Shown one piece after another: positions 1 to 9,057 of a stretch of DNA of 50,736 nt. The stretch is from T3Sed10-241 sp036796255 (GTDB taxonomy: Bacteria; Bacteroidota; Bacteroidia; Flavobacteriales_D; Cryomorphaceae). The notes under the pieces were generated by a model that was given only the letters and a program-made list of their open reading frames with translations, was not told the DNA's origin and did not search any database. The position numbers and the translations under genes were made by a program. The stretch spans positions 1-50,736 of the forward strand of contig DAIRDH010000021.1 of the NCBI GenBank assembly GCA_036796255.1. The letters run 5' to 3'. Positions within the stretch are counted from its first letter, which is position 1. Each line of letters opens with the position of its first letter.

Positions 1-258
1 GGTGGGCAGAAGCAACGTGTAGCCATAGCCCGGGCCCTGATTTCAGAACCCCGCATTATCTTGGCCGATGAGCCAACAGGGGCGCTTGATTCCGCAACCT
101 CTTATTCTGTGATGGAACTGCTCCGTGATGTGCACAAGGAAGGCATGACGGTGGTCATCGTGACCCACGAAATGGACATCGCTGAGCGCACCAACCGCCT
201 TATTAAGCTCAAGGATGGCATGATCGAAAGCCACAACGCACTCCAGCCCCATGTTTGA
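1..258 (+). CDS. ABC transporter ATP-binding protein, MacB/LolD type (5' end outside window)
   Basis: This is the C-terminal 85 residues of an ATPase that powers an FtsX-type permease. It opens inside the ABC signature (GGQKQRVAIARAL), so the Walker A part lies before the window. Walker B follows as ILADEPTGALD (about residues 20-30), and the H-loop is VIVTHE (about 51-56). ADEPTGALD is typical of the MacB/LolD/FtsE branch. The stop overlaps the ATG of the next permease gene by 8 bp, implying translational coupling. With two permeases and an HlyD adaptor downstream, the set fits a tripartite exporter rather than an importer. The substrate cannot be read from sequence. Confidence 0.93.
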   Translation, partial: GGQKQRVAIARALISEPRIILADEPTGALDSATSYSVMELLRDVHKEGMTVVIVTHEMDIAERTNRLIKLKDGMIESHNALQPHV

Positions 259-1480
259 CCTCGATAAATGGCAGGAGATTTTTGCGACCATCCGGAAAAA
301 TAAACTCCGCACATTTCTCACAGCCTTCTCGGTGATGTGGGGCATCTTTATGCTTGTGGTGCTGCTCGGTGCCAGCAACGGTCTGCAAAATGGCGTCGAA
401 GGCATGTTCTTTCGCAGTGCCATCAACAGCATTTGGATTTCGTCCGGAAAGACGACCATGGCTTACAAAGGCCTGAAGCCCGGCCGAACTGTCAACTTTA
501 CCAATGAAGACTATGCGCTGGTGATGCGCAATGTCGATAACATTGAATATTCCACAGCGCGCTACTCCGTATGGAACACCTTGGTGAGCCGCGGTGATGA
601 ACACGGCACCTATCCCCTGCGGGCAGTGCACCCCGACCATCAGCACCTGTCCAAGTCCAGCATCATATCAGGCCGCTACCTGAACCCTACCGACCTCAGT
701 GAAAAGCGTAAAGTGGCCGTGATAGGCCGTGATGTGGCGAAAGATTTGTTCAAGAACGAGGATCCCATAGGTGCATACATCAATACCTGGGGTATTCCTT
801 TCAAAGTGATTGGTGTGTTTGAAGACCTGGCCAACGAGCGCGAAATGCGGTACATCTTTATACCCATTTCCGCGGGTCAGCAGGTATTTGGCGCAGGCGA
901 CAAGATCGAAATGTTTGCCGTAACCACCGGTTCTATGCCGCTCCCCGTTACCATCGGGATGGCTGATCAGATTGAGCAATTGCTCAAGCAGAAGCACCGC
1001 GTGCATCCCGATGATACCGGTGCGATCAGCGTGCGCAACAACAATGTGGAGTTCGAAAACATCAGTTCGATTTTGGAATCTATCCGCTTATTTGTTTGGG
1101 TGATAGGGATCCTCACCATCATAGCCGGCATCGTTGGCGTGAGCAATATCATGACCATTGTGGTGAAAGAGCGCACCAAAGAAATCGGCATTCGTAAGGC
1201 CCTGGGGGCAGCTCCGCTGTCGGTGGTGGGCCTGATCATTCAGGAATCCATTTTTATCACCGCCATTGCTGGCTACATGGGCCTCTTGCTCGGGGTGCTC
1301 ACCATTGAGTCGCTTTCGCAAAAAGTGGGGAGCGGCACGATATTCCAAAATCCAGAAGTGGACTTCAACGCGGCCATTACCACCATTGTGATTTTGGTGA
1401 TTGCAGGGGCCTTTGCCGGCTTGTTTCCGGCCTTGCGCGCTGCCAGTATCAAACCCGTAGAAGCCCTAAAAGACGAATAA
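251..1480 (+). CDS. FtsX/MacB-type ABC transporter permease
   Basis: A 409-residue inner-membrane permease. An N-terminal membrane segment (about residues 22-45, TFLTAFSVMWGIFML) is followed by a large periplasmic MacB-like domain (about 50-275) and three C-terminal membrane segments (about 280-400). The ERTKEIGIRKALGA motif at the cytoplasmic coupling region is a hallmark of FtsX-domain permeases. Length matches the MacB_PCD-FtsX family. It overlaps the upstream ATPase gene and lies 5 bp before a second, related permease, so the two probably form a heterodimer. MacB-type systems expel drugs, peptides or lipoproteins; the substrate here is unknown. Confidence 0.93.
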   Translation: MFDLDKWQEIFATIRKNKLRTFLTAFSVMWGIFMLVVLLGASNGLQNGVEGMFFRSAINSIWISSGKTTMAYKGLKPGRTVNFTNEDYALVMRNVDNIEYSTARYSVWNTLVSRGDEHGTYPLRAVHPDHQHLSKSSIISGRYLNPTDLSEKRKVAVIGRDVAKDLFKNEDPIGAYINTWGIPFKVIGVFEDLANEREMRYIFIPISAGQQVFGAGDKIEMFAVTTGSMPLPVTIGMADQIEQLLKQKHRVHPDDTGAISVRNNNVEFENISSILESIRLFVWVIGILTIIAGIVGVSNIMTIVVKERTKEIGIRKALGAAPLSVVGLIIQESIFITAIAGYMGLLLGVLTIESLSQKVGSGTIFQNPEVDFNAAITTIVILVIAGAFAGLFPALRAASIKPVEALKDE

Positions 1481-1485
1481 GCGCC

Positions 1486-2739
1486 ATGCTGGACAAAGAC
1501 AAATGGCTCGAAGTGATACAGGTGCTTGGAAAGAATCCTTTCCGTACAGCGGCCACGGCCTTTGGCGTGATGTGGGGCATCATGATGCTCATCCTGATGA
1601 TGGGTTCGGGCAATGGACTTGAAAATGGCGTGCGCTCCAATTACAACCAGGTCACCAATTGCATGTTTATCTGGACGCAGACCACCACCAAGGCCTATGC
1701 AGGATTTATGCAAGGCCGGCGCTTTGAATTGCGCCGCAGCGATGTGGATTATCTTCGCAGCAATCTCAACGACATTGATATTATCTCACCGCGCAACAGC
1801 CTTGGAGGCTACCGCGGCGCCAACAACGTAACCCGCGATACCCGCACAGGGGTGTACCAGATTTACGGCGATACGCCTGACTTCTTTCGGATTGAGCCCC
1901 GCCCGGTCGACAAGGGCAGGTTGCTCAACTGGGGCGATGTGGAAGAAAACCGCAAGGTATGCGCCATCGGTACCAAGGTGCACCGGGAAATGTTTGCCAA
2001 AGATGAAGACCCCATCGGGCAATACCTCACCATACAGGGCGTGAACTTTATGGTGATCGGTGTTTACAAATCTACTCTCACCGGCGAGGCAGCCGAGGAG
2101 GAGACCAAAAATATTTTCGTTCCCATTTCCACATTTCAAAAGGCTTTTAATACAGGCGATGTGGTGGGCTGGCTCAGCATCACGAGCAAGGAAAACGTGC
2201 CCGTATCCTCAGTTGAAGAAAAAGTGGTAGACCTGCTCAAGGCCCGCTACAAGGTGCATCCCGACGACAACCGCGCCTTTGGACACTACAACCGGGAGGA
2301 ATCCTTTTTGCAGATGAAGATGACTTTCGACGGCATCAGGGCGCTCTCGTGGTTTGTGGGTCTGCTTACGCTCTTCGCCGGCATCATTGGCGTGAGCAAT
2401 ATCATGCTCGTGATCATCAAGGAGCGCACCAAGGAAATTGGTGTGCGCAAAGCGTTGGGGGCAACGCCTTACAGCATCGTGTCACAGATACTGTTGGAAT
2501 CGATGTTGCTTTCCTGCATTGCGGGTTTTGTGGGCGTAATATTGGGGGTGTGGCTGCTTGAAGGGGTGAACCTGATGCTCGCAGGTTCGGAAGGTGGTAA
2601 TTTCAAAAATCCCGGTGTAGACTTCCGGGTGGTACTTATTGCATTGATTGTTTTGATTTTCGGCGGTACCATGGCCGGAATTATACCCGCCATACGCGCA
2701 GTGGGCATCAGGCCGGTGGAGGCCTTGCGCGACGAATGA
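1486..2739 (+). CDS. FtsX/MacB-type ABC transporter permease, second subunit
   Basis: A 417-residue permease with the same plan as its upstream neighbour: N-terminal membrane helix (AATAFGVMWGIMML, about residues 23-42), periplasmic domain, and three C-terminal helices carrying ERTKEIGVRKALGATP. The two proteins look like an ancient tandem duplication (both begin MxDxDKW and both end PVEAL+DE) but have diverged strongly. It probably pairs with the first permease and one ATPase dimer. The 5-bp gap to the upstream stop argues for one transcript. A TAnnTTTG box follows its stop, so the adaptor gene may also have its own promoter. Confidence 0.93.
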   Translation: MLDKDKWLEVIQVLGKNPFRTAATAFGVMWGIMMLILMMGSGNGLENGVRSNYNQVTNCMFIWTQTTTKAYAGFMQGRRFELRRSDVDYLRSNLNDIDIISPRNSLGGYRGANNVTRDTRTGVYQIYGDTPDFFRIEPRPVDKGRLLNWGDVEENRKVCAIGTKVHREMFAKDEDPIGQYLTIQGVNFMVIGVYKSTLTGEAAEEETKNIFVPISTFQKAFNTGDVVGWLSITSKENVPVSSVEEKVVDLLKARYKVHPDDNRAFGHYNREESFLQMKMTFDGIRALSWFVGLLTLFAGIIGVSNIMLVIIKERTKEIGVRKALGATPYSIVSQILLESMLLSCIAGFVGVILGVWLLEGVNLMLAGSEGGNFKNPGVDFRVVLIALIVLIFGGTMAGIIPAIRAVGIRPVEALRDE

Positions 2740-2743
2740 ATAC

Positions 2744-2751
2744 TATATTTG
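2744..2751 (+). promoter_or_regulatory. Bacteroidota -7 box (TATATTTG) for the HlyD adaptor gene
   Basis: TATATTTG matches the TAnnTTTG consensus of the Bacteroidota primary sigma factor. It ends 10 nt before the ATG at 2762, which would give a very short leader. It lies just after the permease stop codon, so the adaptor could be transcribed alone as well as by read-through. Confidence 0.6.
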
Positions 2752-2761
2752 CACTCCGTTT

Positions 2762-3862
2762 ATGAAAAAAACCATCCTCATTATTGCTGCTTTTCTGGTG
2801 TTTGGATTGTTGGTCTACACCCTGTTTTACCTTTACGGCAAATCGCAGGAAAAGCCCATATCCTACAATACCGAGCGCGCTGAAGTCACGAGCATCGTGC
2901 GCAAAACGGTGGCTACGGGCTCCGTCATTCCCCGAAAGGAAATTGAAATCAAGCCTGTGGTTTCAGGCATCATCGAAGAGATATTCGTGCAGCCGGGTCA
3001 GGTTGTGAAGTCGGGTGACTTGCTGGCCCGCGTCAAGGTAATTCCTGATATGGTGACGCTCAACAATGCTGAGAACAGGCTGGAGAGGGCGCAAATAGCC
3101 CTTGACAATGCGATCGTCGACTTCGAGCGCAATAAGAACCTATTTGATTCAAAGGTCATTTCAGCAGCCAACTTTCAGCCCTTTGAACTGGCCAGGCGCA
3201 ATGCAGAAGCAGAGCTCGATGCAGCTGAGGACGCTTTGAAAATCATCAAAGAAGGGGTTTCGAAGCGCAATTCGGCTGCAGCCAATACGCTGATCCGCTC
3301 CACCATTGCGGGCATGGTGCTCGATGTACCCGTGGAGGTAGGAAATTCGGTGATTGAAGTGAACAACTTTAATGAGGGCACCTCCATTGCCACCATCGCC
3401 GATATGAGCGATTTGGTTTTTGAAGGCAAGGTCGACGAATCGGAGGTGGGGAAAATCCGCGAAGGCATGGAGCTGATTCTGACCATTGGTGCCATAGAGA
3501 ATGTGGAGTTTAAAGCCATCCTCGAATACATCGCACCGAAAGGCGTGGAGGAGAATGGTGCCATCCAGTTTGAAATCAAAGCTGCAGTCGATCCGCTCGA
3601 CAATCAATTCATCCGCGCGGGTTACAGTGCCAATGCAAATGTGGTACTCGACCGCCGCGACAGCGTGCTCGCTGTCAATGAAGGCCTCGTGCAATACGAG
3701 AATGATACCCTCACCTTCGTAGAAGTGAAAGTGGGCGATCAACAATTCGAAAGAAGAAATGTGCGCCTTGGTCTTTCAGATGGTATCAAGGTAGAAGTGC
3801 TTTCAGGAATCACCGAACAGGATGAGATCAAGAAATGGAACCAACCCATTGTTGGGAAATAG
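2762..3862 (+). CDS. HlyD/RND-type periplasmic adaptor (membrane fusion protein)
   Basis: A 366-residue adaptor linking an inner-membrane exporter to an outer-membrane channel. One N-terminal membrane anchor (about residues 4-26) precedes a biotinyl-lipoyl half domain (VVSGIIEEIFVQPGQVVKSG, about 67-86). A coiled-coil hairpin (about 95-175, NAENRLERAQIALDNA) follows, then the second lipoyl half (AGMVLDVPVEVG) and beta-barrel domains. This order is diagnostic of the family. It closes the ATPase-permease-permease operon, matching a MacA-like role. No outer-membrane channel gene is seen here, so a TolC-like protein is presumably encoded elsewhere. Confidence 0.93.
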   Translation: MKKTILIIAAFLVFGLLVYTLFYLYGKSQEKPISYNTERAEVTSIVRKTVATGSVIPRKEIEIKPVVSGIIEEIFVQPGQVVKSGDLLARVKVIPDMVTLNNAENRLERAQIALDNAIVDFERNKNLFDSKVISAANFQPFELARRNAEAELDAAEDALKIIKEGVSKRNSAAANTLIRSTIAGMVLDVPVEVGNSVIEVNNFNEGTSIATIADMSDLVFEGKVDESEVGKIREGMELILTIGAIENVEFKAILEYIAPKGVEENGAIQFEIKAAVDPLDNQFIRAGYSANANVVLDRRDSVLAVNEGLVQYENDTLTFVEVKVGDQQFERRNVRLGLSDGIKVEVLSGITEQDEIKKWNQPIVGK

Positions 3863-3890
3863 CGTCAAGTGGTGCAAATAGACAAATAAG

Positions 3891-5036
3891 ATGAAAATGA
3901 AATTGGCAAATTCAGTGCTGTTAAATGGTATTTTTGGATTGGTGCTGCTGCTGGCAGGCTGCGGCAATCCTGGTGAAGACCCCACCTTTTCCCGAAAGGG
4001 AGAAGTGAGACCAATGAACTACACCAGCGGACTGCGTATTCAGGAAGTTGCTGATGGCTACAAGGTGCAGGTGCGCAACCCACAAGATACCACGGAGGTG
4101 CTGGGTGAGTACCACTTTTCCCGGAAGGGGAAGACAAATGCCAGCACTGGCACCATCAAAATTCCCGTGGCCAATGTGGCCCTCAACAGCACCACTTTTG
4201 TGCCTTTCTTTGACAAGCTCGATGCCCATGACCTTATCGGTGGCGTGAGCTACGCCAACCGGGTGAGCAATGCCCGGGTGAAGCAGCGCTTTGATGAGGG
4301 CCTCACCCTGGAAATCGCCGGTGGCGATGGTCTGGATATGGAGCGCTTGCTGATGGTTGATCCCGAGGTCTTGATGGTGTACAAATTTGGCGAAAGCAAC
4401 TTTCAACGTGTTCAGGAGCAAGGTATTCCTGTGGTGATGAACATGGAATACATGGAAAGTGAGCCGCTTGGCCGCGCCGAATGGATAAAGCTCATTGGTT
4501 GTATGCTGGATCGTTATGATGAAGCAGAAAAGCTTTTTGAGAACATAGCGCGCGATTACAATGAAGTGCGAGAACTCGCAGCGTCTACAGAGCGCAATCC
4601 CGTGGTATTCAGTGGCAGCAAGTACGAGAAGGTGTGGTTTGCTCCTGGCAATAAAACTTTTGTATCCCAATTTATCCGCGATGCGGGTGGGGTGTATGCT
4701 TTTGAGCACATCGAGGGTCAGGGCAATGTGGAACTGGATTTTGAAAACGTCCTGGCCACCATCAATACGGCCGATTATTGGGGGCTCATCGTGTCGAGCC
4801 GTGAAGATTTCAGGCTGTCTGATTTGCTCAAGATGGCACCCGAATATGCCCTGATTAATGCTTTCCGAGAGGGGCAGGTTTTCGTGTGCAACACGGCCAA
4901 GAGCGATTACTTCGGCGAGGCGGTGATGGAGCCACAGGTCATTCTCGCTGACCTGGTGGCTATTTTGCATCCCGACCTGATGGCAGGGCATAAGCACGTG
5001 TACTTTCACCCTGTAGTGGTTGACATAAAGTCATAA
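3891..5036 (+). CDS. Periplasmic-binding lipoprotein of an iron/B12-class ABC importer
   Basis: A 381-residue lipoprotein. The signal peptide ends in LAGC with the lipidated Cys at residue 24. The body fits the BtuF/FepB class III binding fold: two lobes around a long helix. Typical stretches are FFDKLDAHDLIGGVSYA (N lobe), MERLLMVDPEVLMVYKFGES and PVVMNMEYMESEPLGRAEW. FecCD-type permease and ATPase genes follow directly, completing an importer. The ligand could be haem, a ferric siderophore or cobalamin; no TonB-dependent receptor gene lies nearby to decide. It is 28 bp after the adaptor gene. Confidence 0.9.
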   Translation: MKMKLANSVLLNGIFGLVLLLAGCGNPGEDPTFSRKGEVRPMNYTSGLRIQEVADGYKVQVRNPQDTTEVLGEYHFSRKGKTNASTGTIKIPVANVALNSTTFVPFFDKLDAHDLIGGVSYANRVSNARVKQRFDEGLTLEIAGGDGLDMERLLMVDPEVLMVYKFGESNFQRVQEQGIPVVMNMEYMESEPLGRAEWIKLIGCMLDRYDEAEKLFENIARDYNEVRELAASTERNPVVFSGSKYEKVWFAPGNKTFVSQFIRDAGGVYAFEHIEGQGNVELDFENVLATINTADYWGLIVSSREDFRLSDLLKMAPEYALINAFREGQVFVCNTAKSDYFGEAVMEPQVILADLVAILHPDLMAGHKHVYFHPVVVDIKS

Positions 5037-5096
5037 AGCGCTACACTGATGAGCTTAGCCCAGCTGTGGCATGCATGCGCAATTGGCATTATCAAC

Positions 5097-5104
5097 TACC
5101 TTTG
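5097..5104 (+). promoter_or_regulatory. Bacteroidota -7 box (TACCTTTG) for the FecCD permease gene
   Basis: TACCTTTG fits TAnnTTTG exactly and ends 4 nt before the ATG at 5109. Transcription from it would begin at or next to the start codon, giving a leaderless or nearly leaderless mRNA. Confidence 0.55.
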
Positions 5105-5108
5105 AGCC

Positions 5109-6104
5109 ATGCGTAGCGCACTGATCGGGCTTTTGTTGCTTCTGCCTATACTCTTTCTGCTCAGCCTTATTTACGGCTCTGTACACGTGCCACTCGCTGA
5201 AGTGTGGCAGGTGATTACCGGCGCTGAGGCCCCATCGCTTTCGCAAAAGATTGTGCTGCAACTCCGCCTGCCGCGTGCCATCACGGCAGCGCTTGGCAGT
5301 GCCGCCCTCGCAGTGGCGGGCTTGCTAATGCAAACGCTTTTTCGCAATTCCCTCGCAGGGCCATCTGTGCTGGGCCTGAGCTCGGGCGCGGCGCTTGCAG
5401 TAGCTGTAGTGGTTCTCGGAGGTCTTGGTTCCATCTTTGGAACCTACACCACCACAGTAGCCGCTGTGCTTGGATCATTTACAGTGCTACTCATCATTCT
5501 TGCCGTGGCCCGTCGCTTTGCTGATATCACCACTGTGCTCATTGTAGGCCTTATGCTGAGCTTTTTCACCTCGGCACTTGTGGGGCTCCTGCAGTCCATG
5601 GCCTCCGAGCAGGCACTCAAAGCATTCGTATTTTGGGGTTTTGGAAGTTTTGCTTCCGTTTCGCTTCCGCAAATGGGAACTTTCGCCATTCCGCTGGTTC
5701 TTGGCATAGCCGGAGCGCTCACACTGATCAAACCCCTCAATGCCTTGCTGCTCGGCGAAATGCACGCCCGCGCCATGGGAATCCACGTAAACCGGTTGCG
5801 GATTTACATCATGCTCATCACCGGATTGCTCACAGGGGTGGTCACGGCCTTTTGTGGGCCAATCGCCTTCATTGGCTTGGCGGCGCCCCATTTTGCCAGA
5901 ATGGCCACAGCCACGGTGAACCATGTGTGGGTGATGCCTGCCACCATACTCTGCGGCGCCTGCCTGGGTCTGGCCTGCGATTTGATTTCGCGCTGGCCTT
6001 TCTCTGACATGAGCCTGCCGCTCAATACGGTCTGTGCATTTATGGGGGCGCCCGTGGTGGTGTACCTTATATTTGCCGCAAGGCGAAAAAAGTGGCTGAT
6101 ATGA
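5109..6104 (+). CDS. FecCD-family ABC importer permease (BtuC-like)
   Basis: A 331-residue, very hydrophobic inner-membrane protein with about nine to ten membrane segments, the usual FecCD length. Family motifs visible are LRLPRAITAALGSAALAVAG near residues 53-72, GPSVLGLSSGAALA (about 88-101) and CGPIAFIGLAAPHFAR (about 246-261). The last contains the coupling-helix region that contacts the ATPase. It would form a homodimeric channel receiving ligand from the upstream binding lipoprotein. The gene end overlaps the ATPase start as ATGA. Confidence 0.94.
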   Translation: MRSALIGLLLLLPILFLLSLIYGSVHVPLAEVWQVITGAEAPSLSQKIVLQLRLPRAITAALGSAALAVAGLLMQTLFRNSLAGPSVLGLSSGAALAVAVVVLGGLGSIFGTYTTTVAAVLGSFTVLLIILAVARRFADITTVLIVGLMLSFFTSALVGLLQSMASEQALKAFVFWGFGSFASVSLPQMGTFAIPLVLGIAGALTLIKPLNALLLGEMHARAMGIHVNRLRIYIMLITGLLTGVVTAFCGPIAFIGLAAPHFARMATATVNHVWVMPATILCGACLGLACDLISRWPFSDMSLPLNTVCAFMGAPVVVYLIFAARRKKWLI

Positions 6105-6886
6105 CCGCACTCAGTACCAAGAATTGCAATGTGGCTTACACCCTGAAAGGGGGCAAGCAGCGCCTGCTCGTCAAAGACTTGAACCTTGATATTGGGCCCG
6201 GGGAAATGGTCGCGGTGATTGGTTCGAATGGTGCGGGCAAGTCTTCTCTCCTCCGCGTGATGGCCGGTTTGCAGGCGCCCAGCGCGGGGGCGGTATCATG
6301 GAATGGGCAGCCGCTTTCGCAAATTGAGCAGTCCGAAAGGCCGCGACACCTCGCTGCTTTATTTAGAGGTTTTGCCCGGCCTGACGGGTTTACGGTGCTC
6401 GATTTGGTGGGTTTGGGCAGGCATCCTTACACCGGTTTTTTTGGAAAAATGCGCAGCGCCGATCACGAAGCGGTGCAGCGCGCCATGGAGCTCGCTGGTA
6501 TTTCTGCTTACGCTGACAGAGAAATTTCCACGCTGAGCGACGGCGAATTTCAAAAGGCCATGGTGGCCAAAATGCTGGCCCAGGATGCGCCCATCATGGT
6601 GCTCGACGAGCCCGGCACCCACCTCGATCTGCCCAGCGCCATCGACCTGATGCGCCTGCTGAAGCAGCTTGCCAGCAGCCAAGGCAAGGCCATTGTATTC
6701 AGCACCCACAATCTGGCCTTGGCCTTCAAGCTCGTGGGCCGCATCCTGCTGTTGGAAGGCAATGGTGCATGGGCATCCGGAGCTCCTGAGTACATTTCAG
6801 GGCACCACCTCATGTGCAATTTCCTGCGCACTGAGCACATCCGCCTCGATGGAGGCAATCTAATCTTTGAACTCGACGGCTTATGA
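6101..6886 (+). CDS. ABC importer ATPase, FecE/BtuD type
   Basis: About 261 residues. It has Walker A GSNGAGKSS (about residues 42-50), a variant signature LSDGEFQKAMVAKML (about 147-161) and Walker B PIMVLDEPGTHLDLPS. The signature has SDGE where SGGE/SGGQ is usual, seen in some FecE-like proteins. I chose ATG 6101 because it overlaps the permease stop as ATGA; an in-frame GTG at 6092 would add three residues. A TATATTTG at 6068-6075, inside the permease gene, could be an internal promoter. The gene ends in another ATGA overlap with the epimerase-like gene. Confidence 0.93.
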   Translation: MTALSTKNCNVAYTLKGGKQRLLVKDLNLDIGPGEMVAVIGSNGAGKSSLLRVMAGLQAPSAGAVSWNGQPLSQIEQSERPRHLAALFRGFARPDGFTVLDLVGLGRHPYTGFFGKMRSADHEAVQRAMELAGISAYADREISTLSDGEFQKAMVAKMLAQDAPIMVLDEPGTHLDLPSAIDLMRLLKQLASSQGKAIVFSTHNLALAFKLVGRILLLEGNGAWASGAPEYISGHHLMCNFLRTEHIRLDGGNLIFELDGL

Positions 6887-7701
6887 AAATTGGCATTATC
6901 GGCTTGGGTTGGTTTGGGCTGCCGCTGGCCCGCCACCTGGCCAAATCACACCAAGTGTGCGGATCCAAAAGCAGCGAGGAGGCTGCTGCTGCGCTGCGCA
7001 ATGAGGGCCTTGATGCCCACTGCCTCCAGCTCACGCCACATTGGGAAGCCTCCGAGGCAGCAAGCAAGGCCCTGCTGAACGTAGACACTGTGGTGCTGAA
7101 TATTCCGCCGGGTATGCGCTCGGGTGGGGAGCCGGAATACTACCTGGAGCAGATGAAGTCGGTTTTGGACAGGCTTAACGGCAGCCCGGTGGCGCATTTG
7201 ATTTTTGTTTCCTCCACAGGCGTTTTTGGCGATCAGCAAATCAGTGTCGATGAGGATACGCGTCCTGAGCCTTCCGGCAAATCGGGCGAAGTGCTGCGCG
7301 AGGCCGAGGCCCTTTTCAGCGGGCAGTTCAAAGTGCGCACCACAATACTACGGCCGGCAGGCCTCATCGGCGGCGAGCGCCATCCCGTGCGCTACCTGGC
7401 CGGTAGAAGTGGGGTGAAAGGTAGGTTGCATCCTGTGAATCTGGTGCATAGGAATGATCTGATTGCGCTCACGGAGGCGATCATTGTGCGAAAGGCTGCG
7501 GGCAATGAAGTTTTTCACGCCGTTGCCATGGGCCATCCTTCGAAGGGGGAGTACTACAGCAAAGCCGCCATCACCAAGGGACTCAATCCGCCGAGTTTTG
7601 ATTTTACAGACGAAAGTCCCGGCAAAACCGTGCATGGAGAAAAAACCAAAACTATTTTAGGGCTGTCATTTCAATATGACCATCCCGACGAGATGGTGTG
7701 A
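6883..7701 (+). CDS. NAD(P)-binding epimerase-like protein (YeeZ-like extended SDR)
   Basis: A 272-residue Rossmann-fold protein. The N-terminal nucleotide-binding motif is GIIGLGWFGLPLA, giving GxGxxG at residues 6-11. The sequence FVSSTGVFGDQ (about 107-117) resembles the active-site strand of epimerase-like SDRs, but the usual YxxxK is not obvious there. ILRPAGLIGGERHP follows. This combination is typical of YeeZ-like atypical SDRs. Coupling to the importer ATPase by a 4-bp overlap suggests co-expression and possibly processing of the imported ligand, for example reduction of a metal complex; that is inference. Confidence 0.82.
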   Translation: MKIGIIGLGWFGLPLARHLAKSHQVCGSKSSEEAAAALRNEGLDAHCLQLTPHWEASEAASKALLNVDTVVLNIPPGMRSGGEPEYYLEQMKSVLDRLNGSPVAHLIFVSSTGVFGDQQISVDEDTRPEPSGKSGEVLREAEALFSGQFKVRTTILRPAGLIGGERHPVRYLAGRSGVKGRLHPVNLVHRNDLIALTEAIIVRKAAGNEVFHAVAMGHPSKGEYYSKAAITKGLNPPSFDFTDESPGKTVHGEKTKTILGLSFQYDHPDEMV

Positions 7702-7821
7702 GGTGGATCGGTGCTGATCATGTCTGATGGTCTGACCAATACTTAATTGCAGCTTTTCAGGCTTGCGTGGCAAGAGCCATGCGAATTCTGTACTTTCGCG
7801 CCACCACCATCTCACCCGTTC

Positions 7822-9057
7822 ATGGCCCGCATTATACCATTCCGCGCTGTGCGCCCCGTAGCCGACAAGGTCCATCTTGTAGCCAGCCGATCGTACGTCA
7901 GTTACAATCCCGCTGCATTGAAGCGAAAGCTCGATGAAAATCCTTTCACCTTTATCCAAATTATCAATCCTGAGTTTGGACAGGAAAAAAAGTCTAAGCC
8001 CAACAGCACGGAGCGCTTTGTAAAAGTGCGGGAGCGCTACAAGCAATTTTGCCATGAAGGCATTTTCATGCAAGATGAGGACCCGGCTTTTTACATCTAC
8101 CGGCAGGAAAGCGGCGATCGGGCATTTACAGGAATCATTTGTGGAATAAGCATTGACGAATACCGATACGGGAATATCAAGATTCACGAGCACACCCTGA
8201 CAGAACGCGAAAAAACCTTTTGTAAATATCTGGACACCTGTAATTTCAATGCCGAACCCGTGCTGCTCACCTACCGCGAAAATGCCGCCGAGGTGCAAAC
8301 CCTCATCAGTGCCCGCATGTCAGAGCAGCCGCTGTACGACTTCAGCACCACCGACCGCCACCGCCATCAGCTGTGGAGCATTGGCAATACCGAAGAGGTG
8401 CAAAAAATTCAAAAAGCTTTCGACCTGATACCACATGTGTACATCGCTGATGGGCATCACCGCATGGCGAGCTCAGCCTTGCTCGGTGAGGAAAGGCGCA
8501 AGCAAAACAGTGGGGGAGAGGGCATGTACAATTACGCCCTGGCGATGCTTATGCCCGCTGAAATGCTGGAGATTAAGCCTTTCCATAGGTTGGTAAATTT
8601 GGGATCCAGCTTCAATGAGGTCAGTTTTCTCGCCCAATTGAAGAAGGATTTTGTGGTCACAAAACAATCTGATTCCTTGCTGCCCGATGAAAAGCGCTAT
8701 TGGGGAATGCGCCTGGCCTCGGGTTGGTATGGCTTGAGGCTAAAGGAGCCTGAATTTGCGCATTCCAAGTCTGAGCAGCTTGATGCCATGATACTCACGC
8801 GCAAGATTTTGGAGCCCATTCTCGGCATTGCAGACCAGAAAACAGACAAGCGTATTCAATTCATTCCCGGTCATGAAAGTATTGCTGCCCATGAGCGCGC
8901 CATCGATAAAGGTGCTGCGAGCGCGCTTTTTACACTGAGCAAAGTCGACGCCGATGAACTTTTTGACGTGGCCGATGCCGGCGAAGTGATGCCTCCGAAG
9001 AGCACCTGGATTGCTCCGAAACTGCGCAGTGGCTTGACGATTATGTCGCTGGATTAG
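7822..9057 (+). CDS. DUF1015 family protein
   Basis: A 411-residue soluble protein of the DUF1015 family. The start PFRAVRPVADKV (about residues 5-16) and the central YIADGHHRMASS (about 211-222) are typical. In this family the DGHHR element is thought to be part of a phosphotransferase-like active site. The family is often found beside serine-biosynthesis genes in other genomes; none is seen here. I chose ATG 7822; an in-frame TTG at 7747 would add 25 residues that do not resemble the family start. A near-consensus TACTTTCG lies just upstream. The 3' end overlaps the convergent WD40 gene by 17 bp. Confidence 0.88.
   Translation: MARIIPFRAVRPVADKVHLVASRSYVSYNPAALKRKLDENPFTFIQIINPEFGQEKKSKPNSTERFVKVRERYKQFCHEGIFMQDEDPAFYIYRQESGDRAFTGIICGISIDEYRYGNIKIHEHTLTEREKTFCKYLDTCNFNAEPVLLTYRENAAEVQTLISARMSEQPLYDFSTTDRHRHQLWSIGNTEEVQKIQKAFDLIPHVYIADGHHRMASSALLGEERRKQNSGGEGMYNYALAMLMPAEMLEIKPFHRLVNLGSSFNEVSFLAQLKKDFVVTKQSDSLLPDEKRYWGMRLASGWYGLRLKEPEFAHSKSEQLDAMILTRKILEPILGIADQKTDKRIQFIPGHESIAAHERAIDKGAASALFTLSKVDADELFDVADAGEVMPPKSTWIAPKLRSGLTIMSLD

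Noticed and set aside
251..2739. LolCE lipoprotein exporter
   Set aside because: The presence of an HlyD adaptor after the two permeases favours a MacB-type efflux system, although the permeases share the FtsX fold.
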